64,000 nt of DNA from Formicarius rufipectus (Eukaryota > Chordata > Aves > Passeriformes > Formicariidae): contig VXAU01003998.1 of the NCBI GenBank assembly GCA_013399695.1, positions 1,330,330 through 1,394,329 of the forward strand, written 5' to 3'. A program made the position numbers and the translations under genes. Shown here piece after piece: positions 1 through 11,808 of this stretch; the first letter of the stretch is position 1, and the number at the start of each line of letters is the position of its first letter. Under the pieces are notes generated by a model. The model ran no database searches. It was given only the letters and a program-made list of their open reading frames with translations, and had not been told where the DNA came from.

Positions 1-2317
1 TGCTGTAGCAGGCATTTTTAAGACTTCCACAGGCCAGGAGTTTTTAATGCTTGTGTGAGTATTATTGCACAGTAATTGGTGTCATAACTTTTACTGGTGA
101 CTGTCCTGCAGAGGAATTATAGTCTGTGACTGAGAGATGCAGTCAGAGCTCTTGCCACAGGGAGTTTCATGTCATAGTCTGGACCCAATATAACACAGGC
201 AGCAGAAGGTTAAAAGGACAGAAAGCAGAAAATATAATCAGGAGACTTGGGGGATGACAGTAGGGAGGGCACAATCACATCTTGCAGCCAGATACATCTG
301 AAGAGCCATGTCAGACTGCTGAAGATAACTAGTTCATAGAATCAGTCACCTGGAGAGTTCCATAGTCAAAGACTATCCTTATAAAGGTGTCTGTGATGGA
401 AATGTAGAAATCCTGGACTGAAACTTATATTTGAAGGATATTGGGAGTTTTGAACATATTACAACCATGTTAGAATGTAATATGTACCACATACTTCTGT
501 GGATTTCTGGTGTTGCAGTCTTCTCTTTTGTCTTTGTCAGTTTACAGACTAATTTTCCTAGCTGTGTGGCAGCAAACCCACTCTTAGTCAGCAGGTCAGT
601 TCTTACTGGGTTTTTGTGAGCAAATGACATTCCTTGCACTGGTCCCAGCAGAGGTTTTCTTGGTAATTTGAAACCCAAAGGCAATATAATGTTTTTTCTC
701 TGTTTGGTAACAATGTCCTATCTTTATATACCAAAGGGTACAAGAGCTGGGATCGCATGTACCTTGCACAGTATGTGGTACCTACTTCTGAAATTAGTTT
801 ACGTGGTCAACCAGCTTGTGTTCTGGACTGAGCTTCTTGGTTAGGTGTCACTTGGTGCTCTGCCCTAGAAAAGTGGTTTGAAAGCCAGAGGAGTCCAAGA
901 AAGGTTTTCTTGGCTGGTCCAGTATAAATGAGCTTTGCTGTGTGTTAGTCATAGCCCTTGGAGATATATCACCATTTGATTTTTAGGGCTATTTCTGCTA
1001 CACAGCAATCATAACTGCTTGCAGGGAGAAAAAAAATCCCGACAACCCCATTATGAAGTAGATTAACTTTTGATTCAGCTGCCCTTTTCCTCTCAGTATT
1101 CCATCATTGCCAGGAACTTCTGTCTGAGGCAGTAAATTGGAAAAGATTAGGCTTTTGATTTCTTGTTACCATTCTGGGTGAGCCATCATGCATAAACCAG
1201 CAGTACATTTTGTGGTGATTTTTCACATTGACAGCACACAGATACTGTTTGTTTAGCTTAGTCATTCTATGGTAGGCAAGACTAAGGGAGTGTCAGCTTA
1301 TTTTCTGAAATGCCAGCCTTTTCAGCTGAGGGTCTCCCTTTGGTATATTCTCAGAGCTGCTGTTGCATTTGAGGAATGCCTCCTAGCTTGAGCTGTTTTT
1401 AATAAATACCCACCTAACAACTGTTTACAAAAAATAGCTACTTTACATATTTTTTCTGGGTTTTTTTTGTCTCAATAATTTTAAAGGTCAGCTTTCATAA
1501 TCTTCATGAAAGGTATAATTTGGGTTTGCCTAAGTATGTTAAAATTGCCGAAAATAGCCCTGTGCTTCACTGTAAGAGGTGTTTCCCTCTGGTCAGTCAC
1601 GGTGTCTTCTGAACCCGGAGAAAATTCCCCTCATGAAGAAGGGTTGGTTTCTGAGTTTTGTGTTTAAAAATAGTGTAGTTCAGAATGTGGTTTTGGTTTT
1701 GCAGCGTCCTCTCTTTTTAGTTCCTAGCTGACAAGATGCTTGTTTATGAAACTGAGAGACTGAATATCTGGCTGTTCTCAGAACGCCAGTGCTATAATTG
1801 GGAGCATATGCTAAAAGAGTTGAAAAATGTAAGATGTCCTTTTACATGACTAAGTCCTTTCCCTTACAAAAATATTACAGATTTCAATAAAGGTTGTTTT
1901 CCAGCAAATTACGGATGTTGTAGTGCTTAGAACCAAAAAGTTTCTCCTCCAGCTTTTCATGTGCTTGCTCACACAAATAATTTTGCAATTGAAGAAAACA
2001 TGATAAAATAAGTGTTTAATCATTTAGGGATATTTGAAATGACCAAATGATGTTTTTCCTATTTTTGTGTTTAGAATAAATGAATAAGTAAATGAGTAAT
2101 ACAGAAAACTGAACTGTAAAAGTTTACACGACCTTCATCAAGGATGAAGCTCCTGGAACTGTCAGTAGAAAGTTGTTCTAGAGGTGTGAGTTTTAAATGA
2201 GAGCTACATCCCCCAGCAGTGCAGCACTTTCTTGCTCTAAACACATGGACAGTGCTGTTGCAGATGGCAGAGGTTTGAATCCTCCATGGTCTGAACAGGA
2301 AACATGCACATAGCAGA
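1..2317. other. Non-coding, no gene found
   Basis: AT-leaning unique sequence with frequent stops in all frames. Only open frames of about 100 codons or fewer occur, without domain-like sequence or paired splice signals. No RNA gene or recognisable repeat was seen. Confidence 0.7.
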
Positions 2318-3085
2318 GTCATAGAATGCCTTAGGTTGGAAAAGACCTTTAAAATCAAGTCCAACCATTAGCAAAGCACTGCCCAGTCCGCCATTAAACT
2401 ATGGCCTTAAGTGCCACATCCACATGGCTTTTAAATACCTCCAAGGATGGTGATTCAGCTACTACCCCGGACAACCTGTTCCACTGCTTGACAGCCCTTC
2501 TGGCAAAATTTTCCTAATATCCAATTTAACTCTTCCCAGGTACAACTTGAGCCTATTTCTTCCCTGTCGTATTGCTTGTTACTTGAGAAAAGAGACCAAC
2601 CCCAACCTGCGTACAGCCTTCTTTCAGAGAGTTGTGGAGAATGATAAGGTCACCCCAGAGCCTTCTTTTCTCCAGGCTAAACACCCCCAGCTCTCTCAGC
2701 CACTTTTCATCAGACTTAGACTTGTGCTCCAGATCCATCACCAGCTCCATTGCCCTTCTCTGACATGCTCCAGCATCTCAGTCTTCCTTGAAGTGAAGGA
2801 ACCGAAACTGAAGAGGACTTGAATTGTGACCTCACCAGTACCAAGTACAGGGGGGGCAATCACTGCCCTGGTCCTACTGGCCACACTGTTCTTGATACAA
2901 TCCAGGATGCCACTGGCCTTCTTGGTTACCTGGGCACACACTGGCTCATGTTCAGCCAGTTGTCAACCAGCATCCCCAGGTCCTTTGCTGCTGGATTTAA
3001 CTTTGTTCACTGACTCCTTAGGCCAGGACATGCAGACAGTTTTTTACCCAGTGAAGAGTGCACCTGTCCAAGTCACAGGCAACCA
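2318..3085 (-). mobile_element. CR1 LINE fragment, reverse orientation
   Basis: The left end is the reversed CR1 3' terminus: CATAGAATG followed by TTAGGTTGGAAAAGACC and the TCAAGTCCAACC block. Reading the minus strand, broken pieces of the CR1 ORF2 carboxy-terminal region are visible, for example ASGILDCIKNSVASRTRAVI (about 2920-2860) and LRELGVFSLEKRRLWGDLI (about 2695-2640). The frame is interrupted by shifts and deletions, so this is an old, inactive, 5'-truncated copy. The right boundary, near the reversed GGACAGGTGCACTC segment, is approximate. Confidence 0.9.
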
Positions 3086-5734
3086 CTCTATCCAGTAAAA
3101 TGATGAAGTCCAAACACAGCTGTGCTTATTTCAGTCCTCTCAAATTCAAATGCCCCTGTACGTGCTGTTACGTGTATGTGAGAGCTGTCACAGGCACACT
3201 TACTGGCTTATACTTTGGAATCGGGTGTGTGTGGGAAGCTTACAGTGACAGGCCCCTCTTTTGAAAACATTTGCACATATGAGTAATTTCACTGGTCTGA
3301 ATATAGACCTGTTGGGCAGGAAAGCACTTGAGGGTTTTCATTTTTTCAATGTGGGGAGTTTTAGTTTAAAAGACAGACAGAGGGGACTCCCTCCTTTGTC
3401 TCGGACACAGTCTGAATAGGATTTTTTTCTATTATTTAATATGATTCTCACAAGAGTGAAGTGAAAAAAGAGAGCTTAATACATGCAGAGGCATATATAC
3501 ATTAATAATGTGTTAGGTTCAGATATAGACGTAGATGGAACTAAGAGGAAAGATCATAGAAATGAAGTTATTCATCAGTGTAAAACCACGACTGAAGAAA
3601 ATATTTGGAGAGTAGTCCAAGTTTAATAAAATCATTGCTCTATGCCCTCTTAAAATGCTGTATCTGCTAGAACTCCCCTAAGGTACAAACTGTCATACAT
3701 CATTTCATATAGGTGAGAGAAATGAGGGTATTTCCAGGTACTGGAGTTTTGTAGGGGTTCTGCTCTCACTTATCTCCAACTGTTTTCTTGTATGTTGTTA
3801 TATTATGGTTAGTTACACCATAAGAAATCAAAGGTGTTTTTTTTCCCAAATCTTGTTCTATGTCCCCACAGCTGCTGCTAGCCTATTCAAGGTTTGGTTT
3901 GTTTTCCTTTCACTGAGTGACTGCAAACTGAGAACTTCTTCCTAAGTGGTCCCTTTGAAAAATGGTGATGTGATTCATGCCCCTTGCTATGTTCCAGCTG
4001 TGAAAAACCCACTCCTTGTGGAATGACCTTCCAGACAGTGCCAGTGAGAGTTCATTCTATACATTGTGATGGAAACCAATGGGAAAAGGTAATTAGAGTG
4101 GGATTTAAGGTGGTATATCAGGCATCTGTGAGACAGAATTTATAACTGCAGATTGGAGTGTTATGCCTTCATCTTGATTGATCTGTTAATTTAAAAATCT
4201 TTAAACCCACAAAGGGACAGCACTCAGGACTCAGTCCTCCATTTATTTGCAGGCATATTACTGTACTAAGATCAGGGATGTGTGCTTTTTGCTGACCTGC
4301 CTTGTCAGAGTACCTTGTCCTTGAACTAGAGGGATCACAGGAGATGTGGAAGGGCAAAGTGAGTCAGGTAATAGGAATCAGCTTCTGTTCCATTGAAATT
4401 AATAGGGGGTTTGCCACTAAGCTCAGAGGGAATAGCATCAGGTCCTACACTTTGTTGTTAGAGACTTAGTTCTGGTTGCATCTTCCCCTGTATCTTACTC
4501 TACTGTCAGTTCTTGGTACACCTCCAGACTTCAGTGTGCCAAGCCAGGCTCCCAGTCAGTAACTGGAAAGGCTCAGTGTGGTAGATGTGTCCCTGTTCCA
4601 ACCTGTGTGTGTGAGCTGTTTGTACCTTGTTTTGAATCTGCTGCCATGGATTTTACCTTCCTTCACCTGTGAAGTGGCTGCAACAGCAGTGGTGGGATGG
4701 AAAGCTGGAATGAAACCACAGAGCTTGGCCAAATTATGGTACTTCTCCATTGGAGTGGTGCTAGGGCATATTTGCAAGTTCCTGCTTACAAATGGGAGCA
4801 GGGTATATGTGTGTGTCTGGCGAGGGTTTCAATACCAATTTTTTCAAAGGGAAGGTCTCTGGTTAGCTTGAAATATGCATCATATCTCCATTCATAGAAA
4901 TCACTGATTATCTCTGGTTGAAATGTTCTGTAAACCAGCCCTGAGGCAGGTGACTGAGATGCTGAATTTCAACACAAATTATTGAAATTAAGCTGAGTAC
5001 AAGCCCTTTACTGGGAAGTCTTGAGTAACTTTAATTATAAGGCACTGCAGTGATGTTCATAAGTGTGTTTGCCACTCCCAGTGTAAATAAATTAATCAGA
5101 TCAAGCATTAGGAAAATCCACGTAACTGTAAAGATGTTGAATTGTCAAAAGAGGCTGCAGAGGAAAAGCTGTGCAGTTTTCCCCACTGGAAGTTATTAAG
5201 AGCATATTGGTGTAATACCTGTCAGTGCATGACCTGAATGCACTCAGTCTTGCTTTGGGCAGAGGCACCAGGAGGAAATACAACACAGGACTGTCTGAGA
5301 TCTCTTTTGACCTGGGGTGGAAGGATAACATGTTCATGAGTTAATACCCATTTCACATAATTTTGTTAACATCTCTCATTCTACATACTGAATGTTGCCT
5401 TAAGTGGTAATTTGCTTTCTTTTGCAGCCCTTTGTCAAAAAGACATCATAACTATTGTTAGTTGGCCCTCTGTGCAGTAGATTAAGAGCAACAGTGAGTG
5501 ATACCTCTTCAGAAAGCCAAACAACTGGGCTGGGCTCTTCTGAGTGTCCTTGTAGCTTTGTGGGAGGATTGGCAGCTGTTGTGGAACAGAGCAGAGATCA
5601 CCCTGTCTGAAAGCTGATGTTTGTGGCTGTGTACCTACCTCGTGAAATCTTCTGGGGCAGCTGTATCTGTGTGATGATCTGCTGGTGTTTGAGATTGGTT
5701 TTAATTTATTGGTGAGGTCACACCATGAATCCTC
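3086..5734. other. Non-coding, no gene found
   Basis: Unique sequence between two CR1 copies of opposite orientation. The short open frames overlap each other and look like chance. No splice-consistent exon was recognised. Confidence 0.7.
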
Positions 5735-6240
5735 TGTTCAGATTTGGGCACATCCCTGTAAGGACACTGAACTGCTGGGGCATGTCCAAAGAAAGGCATC
5801 AAGGCTGGTGAAAGGATTAGAGAACAAGTCTGATGAAGTGTGGCTGAGGGAACTGACCTACTGATGTTGTGAGACTGGCGAAGAGGGGTCTCAGGGAGAC
5901 CTTATCTTTCTCTACTATTACATGAAGGGAGGCTGTAGGAAGGTGGGTTTCGATCTCTTCTCCCAAGTAACAACAGTAGGACAAGAGGAAATGGCCTTGA
6001 GTTGCACTGAAGGAGGTTTAGTTTGGCTATTAGGAGATATTTTTTCACTGCAAGGGTTGTCAGGCGTAGGAACAGGCTGTTCGAGGAAGTGGTGGAGTCA
6101 CCATCCCTGGAAGTATTCAAAAGACATGTACATGTGACACTTGGTGACATGGTTTAGTGGTGAACATGGAAGTGCTGGGTTAATGGTTGAACTTGATGAT
6201 CTTAAAGGTCTTTTTCAGCCTAACAACTCTTTGATTCTGA
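5735..6240 (+). mobile_element. CR1 LINE fragment, forward orientation
   Basis: The forward-strand CR1 3' portion is recognisable from CAAAGAAAGGCATCAAGGCTGG onward: GAAGAGGGGTCTCAGGGAGA, CTTCTCCCAAGTAACAAC, AGGCTGTTCGAGGAAGTGG, then the tail TGAACTTGATGATCTTAAAGG and TTTGATTCTGA. This is the usual order for a 5'-truncated CR1, with ORF2 carboxy terminus, short 3' UTR and ATTCTGA-type end. It is diverged and non-coding. The left boundary is approximate. Confidence 0.9.
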
Positions 6241-8316
6241 GAGTAAAGGCAGTTGGGCAATGTAAATACCAGCAACAAGGATCCTCCTGAAAGAGGAGTG
6301 CACAGCTAGAACACTTACCTGCTGGAAGTACAGTTCCCTAGAGCCTACTGGAGTGGGACATGATTTGAAGCAACCAGAGAGCTGCTGTAGTTACTCTGCA
6401 GCTGAATTTGTTGTTACTTATTATCAAAATTACACTCCTGTGTTCTGCTATATAACTGGGTTTATTCTCAGTCTATGTGTATTAGTATTGCTTATCTTCC
6501 CAGGTCCTGGTCTACTTCTAACAGATGTCTGCTTGCAAAGCCTGGGTATCATTTTTGTTGATACTGTGATCTCTCTGCAGGCCAGAACAACAGTCTGTAC
6601 TCCTTAGCTCCCCTGCTGCTGGAGCTGCATGTCAGGGATTTGCAGAGTGGAGAACCAGAGAAGAAAAGTGAGGCAGGATTTGGGCTGCTGCTTGTTTTCT
6701 ATCAGTCATAATCCTATTCCTCCAGGCATAAGGTGTATCCTGAGTCTCTCTATTCCACCTACTAATAGTTTCAACTCTTCTTCCAGTTTAAGGGTTTTTT
6801 GCTTTCCGGTCTGAGGTCAGAAATCCGATGAGTTCGTGCATTGCCCAACAGGAAGAGTGAAAGTCCCCGCCCTATATGTAGCCACAGTTCCACACAGACT
6901 AGAAAACAGAAATGCAGAGAGTTTTGGGTTTGAGCTTTTATTTTCAACTTTCAATTCCCATGTTATATCCACAAGACCTTCAGATCTTTATGATAAAGTC
7001 CTGCATGTGTTTGATCATGTGGATATTCAGCATCAGTGGTGAGCAGATCAGCTGACCCTTCCCCAGTGTGGGAAATGTTCTGGAGCAAACAAAGCTGAAG
7101 TGCTCCAAATTAAGCTGTGAGAGAAGCAGAACAGGGATAGAATTTTTTTCCTGGTATTGGAAGGTTAAAGCAAAATGTTTGGTTTCATTTTTTACCTCAT
7201 GTAATTTCTGAAAATATAATTACTGTCTTGCTGGTGAGAAATTTGGGGAGTGTTGCAGAAGTTCATCTAATTCAAATCCTTACCTTTGTATTGCATAGTA
7301 ATAGGTTAGTAATAAATATATTTAGGACAATATATGCAAATATGTTACTTTTCTGCAAAAATATGGTGTTAAACACCTCAATGTTCAGTAAAAGCTGTTT
7401 TGGCTTGTTCTGCTCTCAGTCCGCTTTAGAGAACTGTATAGGGGAATGGGTAAGTGGTTGCTTCGGGCAGGACCCAGGCTGCTGTTTGATGTGAGGACTG
7501 CAGAAGTATCAGCTCCAGGATGGGTTATTAACCATGCCCAATGCCCATCTCAGATATTTGAAACTCATTGATTTGGTATGTTCATCAACAAACGCGACAG
7601 GCTGTCGTATGCTCAACCTACTTGCGCATGCATGTGTCATTTAAATTATATAAAGCAAAGGATACAGGAATTGTATTACCTGCTTACCTAAAGACACTGA
7701 ATCCACTCTGTATACAAGGTAGAAATCCACTTTTTCCTTTTCTCTGATATAACAGTCTTTCTAAAGATAGGACACACCTAATACACGAGTCAGTTTCCTG
7801 CATGCCATTAGTCCCATACATGCAATAGAAGGTCACATCTTTGTGATAACCAGGAAGGAACAGATGTTTTTATCACCTTTGCTCAGTGTGAGTAGTACCT
7901 TACTCATGATAACCACCCATTTGGATCAGTCAGGCTATTTGTGGAGTACAGCATTATTCACTGTGTAGGAGATTATCAGAGATTGGTCTCTATTTAAAAT
8001 TAAAAAAGATTTCTCTTGCACTAGAATGTTTCCAGTGGGATCACCTCATGTACTCAGGGAACATTTGGCAAAATTACTCCCTGCTGAAACAATAGTGATT
8101 TCAGTGGAGTGGCATGCAGTTGTGGCAGCTTAGGCACCGGTCTTCTCTTGACTTTTGTGCATGGGCTCAGGCTGTCCTGGAAAAGAAACCTGTGTGGATT
8201 TTATGGTGCACTGTGGTTCCAGCTTTCACCAAGGCAGGATCTGAACCCTGATGCTTTGTGAAAATACTGGTATATTCATCCTGACATGTTTTTCTGCTTT
8301 TGTTGAAATGCTGTGC
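6241..8316. other. Non-coding, no gene found
   Basis: Unique AT-rich sequence. It would be the 3' flank of the unidentified minus-strand frame at 8317-8850. I saw no minus-strand AATAAA shortly after that frame's stop. Confidence 0.6.
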
Positions 8317-8850
8317 TCAAAATACATTTGATGAAGGATTAAATAAATGGCATCTGCCAATCTGTCTTGCTTTGGAAGAAGCTCCTTTTATAACTACTGT
8401 TTCATTTGCTTTGATGAAGATTCCTGGGTATGTTAGCTCCTGCAGTGTTTGACTGAGCTGAATGGTCTGATCAAGGAAAGCTGCTGTGAAATTTTCTTCT
8501 GCTTCAGTCAAAGTCATCTCAGTGCAGAGTTGGTGAGATGCCAAGAAGATGTGTTTTTTGAAGACTAAGTTCAGTTTTGTGTGAATGTCACATAAGGACT
8601 GAGATAAATTGAAGGAAGAAGAGGGAAGCTCTTTTTTTTTCATCATGAAAATCCTAGCAGAGAATTCTTTTAAGACCAGATACTGCTCTTGGATGCTGTG
8701 CTGTAGCTCACTGAGGACTCGTGTTTGAAGGGGAGCTTTTCCCATCTGAGTGACAGGAAGGTTACTGTGCAGTGCTCCCAGATGGAGACCACAGGTATGA
8801 ACAGCAACCTGCTGCTGTTCTCGTTTGTGAGAATGAACACCTAGTGCTTT
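8317..8850 (-). CDS. Unidentified open frame, possible internal or terminal exon or old gene remnant
   Basis: The minus strand is open for 177 codons from just after a TGA (complement of 8851-8853) to the TGA at 8317-8319. An internal Met at 8745 gives 142 residues beginning MGKAPLQTRVLSELQHS. The translation looks more protein-like than other open frames here: it is mixed, mainly helix-forming sequence rich in Leu, Gln, Glu and Lys (for example SELQHSIQEQYLVLKEF and LDQTIQLSQTLQELTY), suggesting alpha-helical or coiled-coil structure. Just before that Met is an acceptor-like sequence on the same strand (CCTTCCTGTCACTCAG), so it could instead be an exon starting there. I found no partner exons, promoter or poly(A) signal tied to it, and I do not recognise the family. 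It could also be chance. Confidence 0.3.
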   Translation of the reverse strand, partial: KALGVHSHKREQQQVAVHTCGLHLGALHSNLPVTQMGKAPLQTRVLSELQHSIQEQYLVLKEFSARIFMMKKKELPSSSFNLSQSLCDIHTKLNLVFKKHIFLASHQLCTEMTLTEAEENFTAAFLDQTIQLSQTLQELTYPGIFIKANETVVIKGASSKARQIGRCHLFNPSSNVF

Positions 8851-10562
8851 TCACAGTTCTGATGTATTTAATTTTGGTAACGTAATTCACATGAAAAATA
8901 TTTATTTATAATCTGTGTAGGACAATATGGAGCAGTCTGTGTTTGGGATCAAATCCCCAGTCATGCTGAGCAGCTTTGTTGAAATGCTTCTCTGACAAGA
9001 CACAGGAGATTGCCTGTCCACTTTTGCTTTGCCTCCTTTGCAGTGTGAGTGACTGGGTCCAGCCTGGATGCAGAGCCTCTGATGGGCCACCAGAAGATGC
9101 CTGGAGATCCTTTGGGTCTTAGTAGTGCTTGTTCATTGAAAGAGGTCCATGAGAGGGAAATTTTCTGGTTTAGCTTCCTGGGAGAGCCTACCTATTGACA
9201 TTAGGTTCCTGTGAAGGATAAATTTTTGCAGTTCTATTGCTTCAGTGTTGTTTTTAATGCACTTTTTTTGTTGCTGATGATGGATTCAGAGCCTTTGTCT
9301 TCTGAAAGATAATTTGAGGTACTGAGGCTGGGAGAAGGTCAAAAGGCTGAGAATCATAGAGCGGGGATTTGAAGTGAGTGTAGGGGACAGGGCTCTCTGG
9401 CAACAGGCCCCTTTGGACAGGTAAAAGGAGAGGGTTCCTTTTCAGCACCACATGAACATTTGCCATGCAGGGAAGTTCCATGCTGCGTCAATGTTGTTGT
9501 GTAATCTGCCTTCTGTGTCTTAGGCCTTCCTCAGGTCTTGATGTCTTTGTGGCTCGTCTTGATCAAGGAAAACATCATCAGGCTCCAGAGCCATTCCTAG
9601 AGTCCTGAATGTCTGTGCTCATCAGCACGGTGCCCCTCTCATACTTCTTTTCATGCATAGCATGCGTGCATGGGTCTCATTTCACAAGTTTCCATTTGGA
9701 CCTCTTTTGCCATGTCATTCCAAGGTCCATCAGCAGTTGTGCTCTCTAACCATTCATTTTCACAGACTGGGACTCATCCCTTTGCATCCTTACTTATTGA
9801 AGCCACTCTCCTCGTGCAGCCTTCTTCTCAGGTTTGACAGTAACTTCTTGTGATGGGCCATAATGTTCACCTCTCTCCTGGCACCACCACAGAGCCTTCT
9901 TGCCTCAGTATCACCATCCAGTAGGTCATCTTGCCTAAGAGCATCTCCATTCTGGGAGTCATTCTCTTCGATGAGAGTTTTCTCTCACCATTCAGTCATA
10001 TTTGTAGTGTTCTGTATAACATGTCTCTGTGTGTGTGCTTCTGCTTGGCTTGGAGCTGCCCTGCCCTGGGGGTAGAGTCAGGGCTAGGTGGAATAGCATT
10101 AACAGTCTATGGCTCATCCATCGATCCAACCTTTTTGAGTGGGAGTTGTATCAGCTGTGTTTGGGGATAACCCTTACCTTGTGGCAGGCAGGTGTTTTGC
10201 AGGTGCCACAAGGGGATTTGAAGTGAATCCTCAAGCCAGTTTTCCCAGAACATGTGGTTCAAAGCAAAGGAGGAGCAGGAGCAACACTTGAGGAAGCCTA
10301 TGCCTCAACTGAGTGAGTGAGGGGTGGAACTAAGTGGAAGTTGAATGAGTGGTAGTGACTGAATGTGTCTAACCTTGTACCTGTGTATTTAATCTCACAG
10401 GTTGCTTTTTATGTAGAGCTTTAATTTTTTTTTAATTCAACTTAGAATAAAATACCTAATCTGCATTCCCCCCCTCCCCATGTGGGTGTTTCTTTCGCCA
10501 GTCTTGTCTGCTCTGAGAGGCAATGTTCATCACCAATGTTTGGGCAAAGTTAGAGATAGTAC
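8851..10562. other. Non-coding, no gene found
   Basis: Unique sequence up to the telomere-type block. No open frame here is long enough or protein-like enough to support a gene, and I could not find exons to pair with the minus-strand frame at 8317-8850. Confidence 0.6.
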
Positions 10563-10630
10563 TTAGGGTTAGGGGTTAGGGTTTAAGGGTTAGGTTAGGG
10601 TTAGTCAGGGCTAGGGTTAGAATAAGGGTT
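10563..10630 (+). repeat. Interstitial telomere-type (TTAGGG)n block, degenerate
   Basis: About 68 bases are made of TTAGGG and close variants: four perfect TTAGGG units plus TTAGGGG-, TTTAAGGG-, TTAGG-, CTAGGG- and AATAAGGG-type units, all G-rich on the + strand. It lies in otherwise unique sequence, 740 bp left of the LTR-like block. Vertebrate telomere repeats inside a chromosome usually reflect old end-joining or telomerase-mediated break repair (general knowledge; the cause here is unknown). Confidence 0.85.
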
Positions 10631-11080
10631 CACCAGCTTAATTATGTCTCTCCACACACCATAAGCTCATCTGTACTATAATCTTGCTGATTAAATTGCA
10701 GAGATCAGTTTTTTTTATAAGAAAAAAAATATATATATAAGAGTTGAGTGGCAGTAATTGGAATTTTCCAGTACATTTTAAGGGAACTGTGGCTCTAAGC
10801 ATTGTCAGTCTTGAGCTTTCTCTTTTGTTAAAGGTAATGGAGCTATGTAGATTTTTTTTTTCTGTGAATGTTTTTTTAATAGAAACTTTCCATTCGTTGT
10901 CCATTAATATAATTTGGCACAAAGACAGACTAATTGCATGGGCGTGCACAGTGATAAAGATATAAACCTTTTCCAGTGACAATGTCTTGAAATAGCAATC
11001 AGTTAAGATATCATCACTGCAGTGCTATGTTGCAGGTAGATTTTTCTGCTTTTCTGTGAGGGTGAGGGTTGTATTGAATC

Positions 11081-11155
11081 CATACATGTGTGTATGCATA
11101 TATATGTATTGGTATATGTGTGTGCATATAAACTCATATGTATATTGTGTGCAGT
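11081..11155. repeat. TA/TG-rich degenerate simple repeat
   Basis: Alternating pyrimidine-purine sequence (CATACATGTGTGTATGC, ATATATATG, ATATGTGTGTGCATAT) over about 75 bases. This is an imperfect microsatellite with no coding content. Confidence 0.7.
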
Positions 11156-11371
11156 TGTGGATAGCTTGTGTTTAATTACATTGGATCCTTCTGTCACCAA
11201 ACCATTAGGATATGGTGGATGGTACCATCCAGAGATCTAAGCAAAAAACAATCTCTGCCTTCCTTTTTATCCAACTTCACCCCCATTGTAACACTTTTGT
11301 GCTGTCAGTGTCAGCTGTTACCTAAAGTAAAATAAAAAGAAAAAAACAATATATGTATATAAAAGCTCACA

Positions 11372-11808
11372 TGAGAGCTCGTCCAAGAGCCACTTTCAGG
11401 CAGCACAGGCCCTTAAGGCTCACAAACTCACACACACACTTCATGCAGTGGATCAATCAAAAAGCCTTTATTATCATACCAAACCTTGTATTTATAATCT
11501 GTGCTTTTCAGTTACATCATTATATCAAATGATTGGATAGCTTAAAACTGTCTACTCTCAGACCACCTAAAGTCCACAGTCCATTGATCTTAATGTTAAT
11601 TAACTCCTCCTGAAAGCCCATCCCATGACAGCTTTCTAGAGGAACTTTGGGAGGACCAGCAGATGTTCTTCTTATAGATAAGTCCAATTCCAATGCTGAG
11701 AACTGCTCTCCTGAAATATGTGAACAGAGGCCTATTTTTCCTGGGAACTGTACAATGAATTGTTCATAGAATATTCACAGAATATCCAATTTTCTGCATT
11801 CTGCCACA
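11372..11808 (-). repeat. Probable solo LTR of an endogenous retrovirus (ERVL-like), minus orientation
   Basis: Read on the minus strand this 437-bp block begins TGTGGCAGAATGCAG and ends GACGAGCTCTCA, so it has the TG...CA ends of an LTR. A TATA-type box (TATAAATA, complement of 11489-11496) lies about 20 bp upstream of a poly(A) signal (AATAAA, complement of 11467-11472), followed by a U5-like stretch. No gag, pol or env coding sequence or second LTR flanks it, so it would be a solo LTR. I see no clear target-site duplication (TCACA on the left, GTTAC on the right), which lowers confidence. The family name is from general resemblance only. Confidence 0.55.

Noticed and set aside
329..350. 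TTCATAGAATCA resembling the reversed CR1 3' terminus
   Set aside because: Only about 11 bases match, and the following sequence does not continue into CR1.
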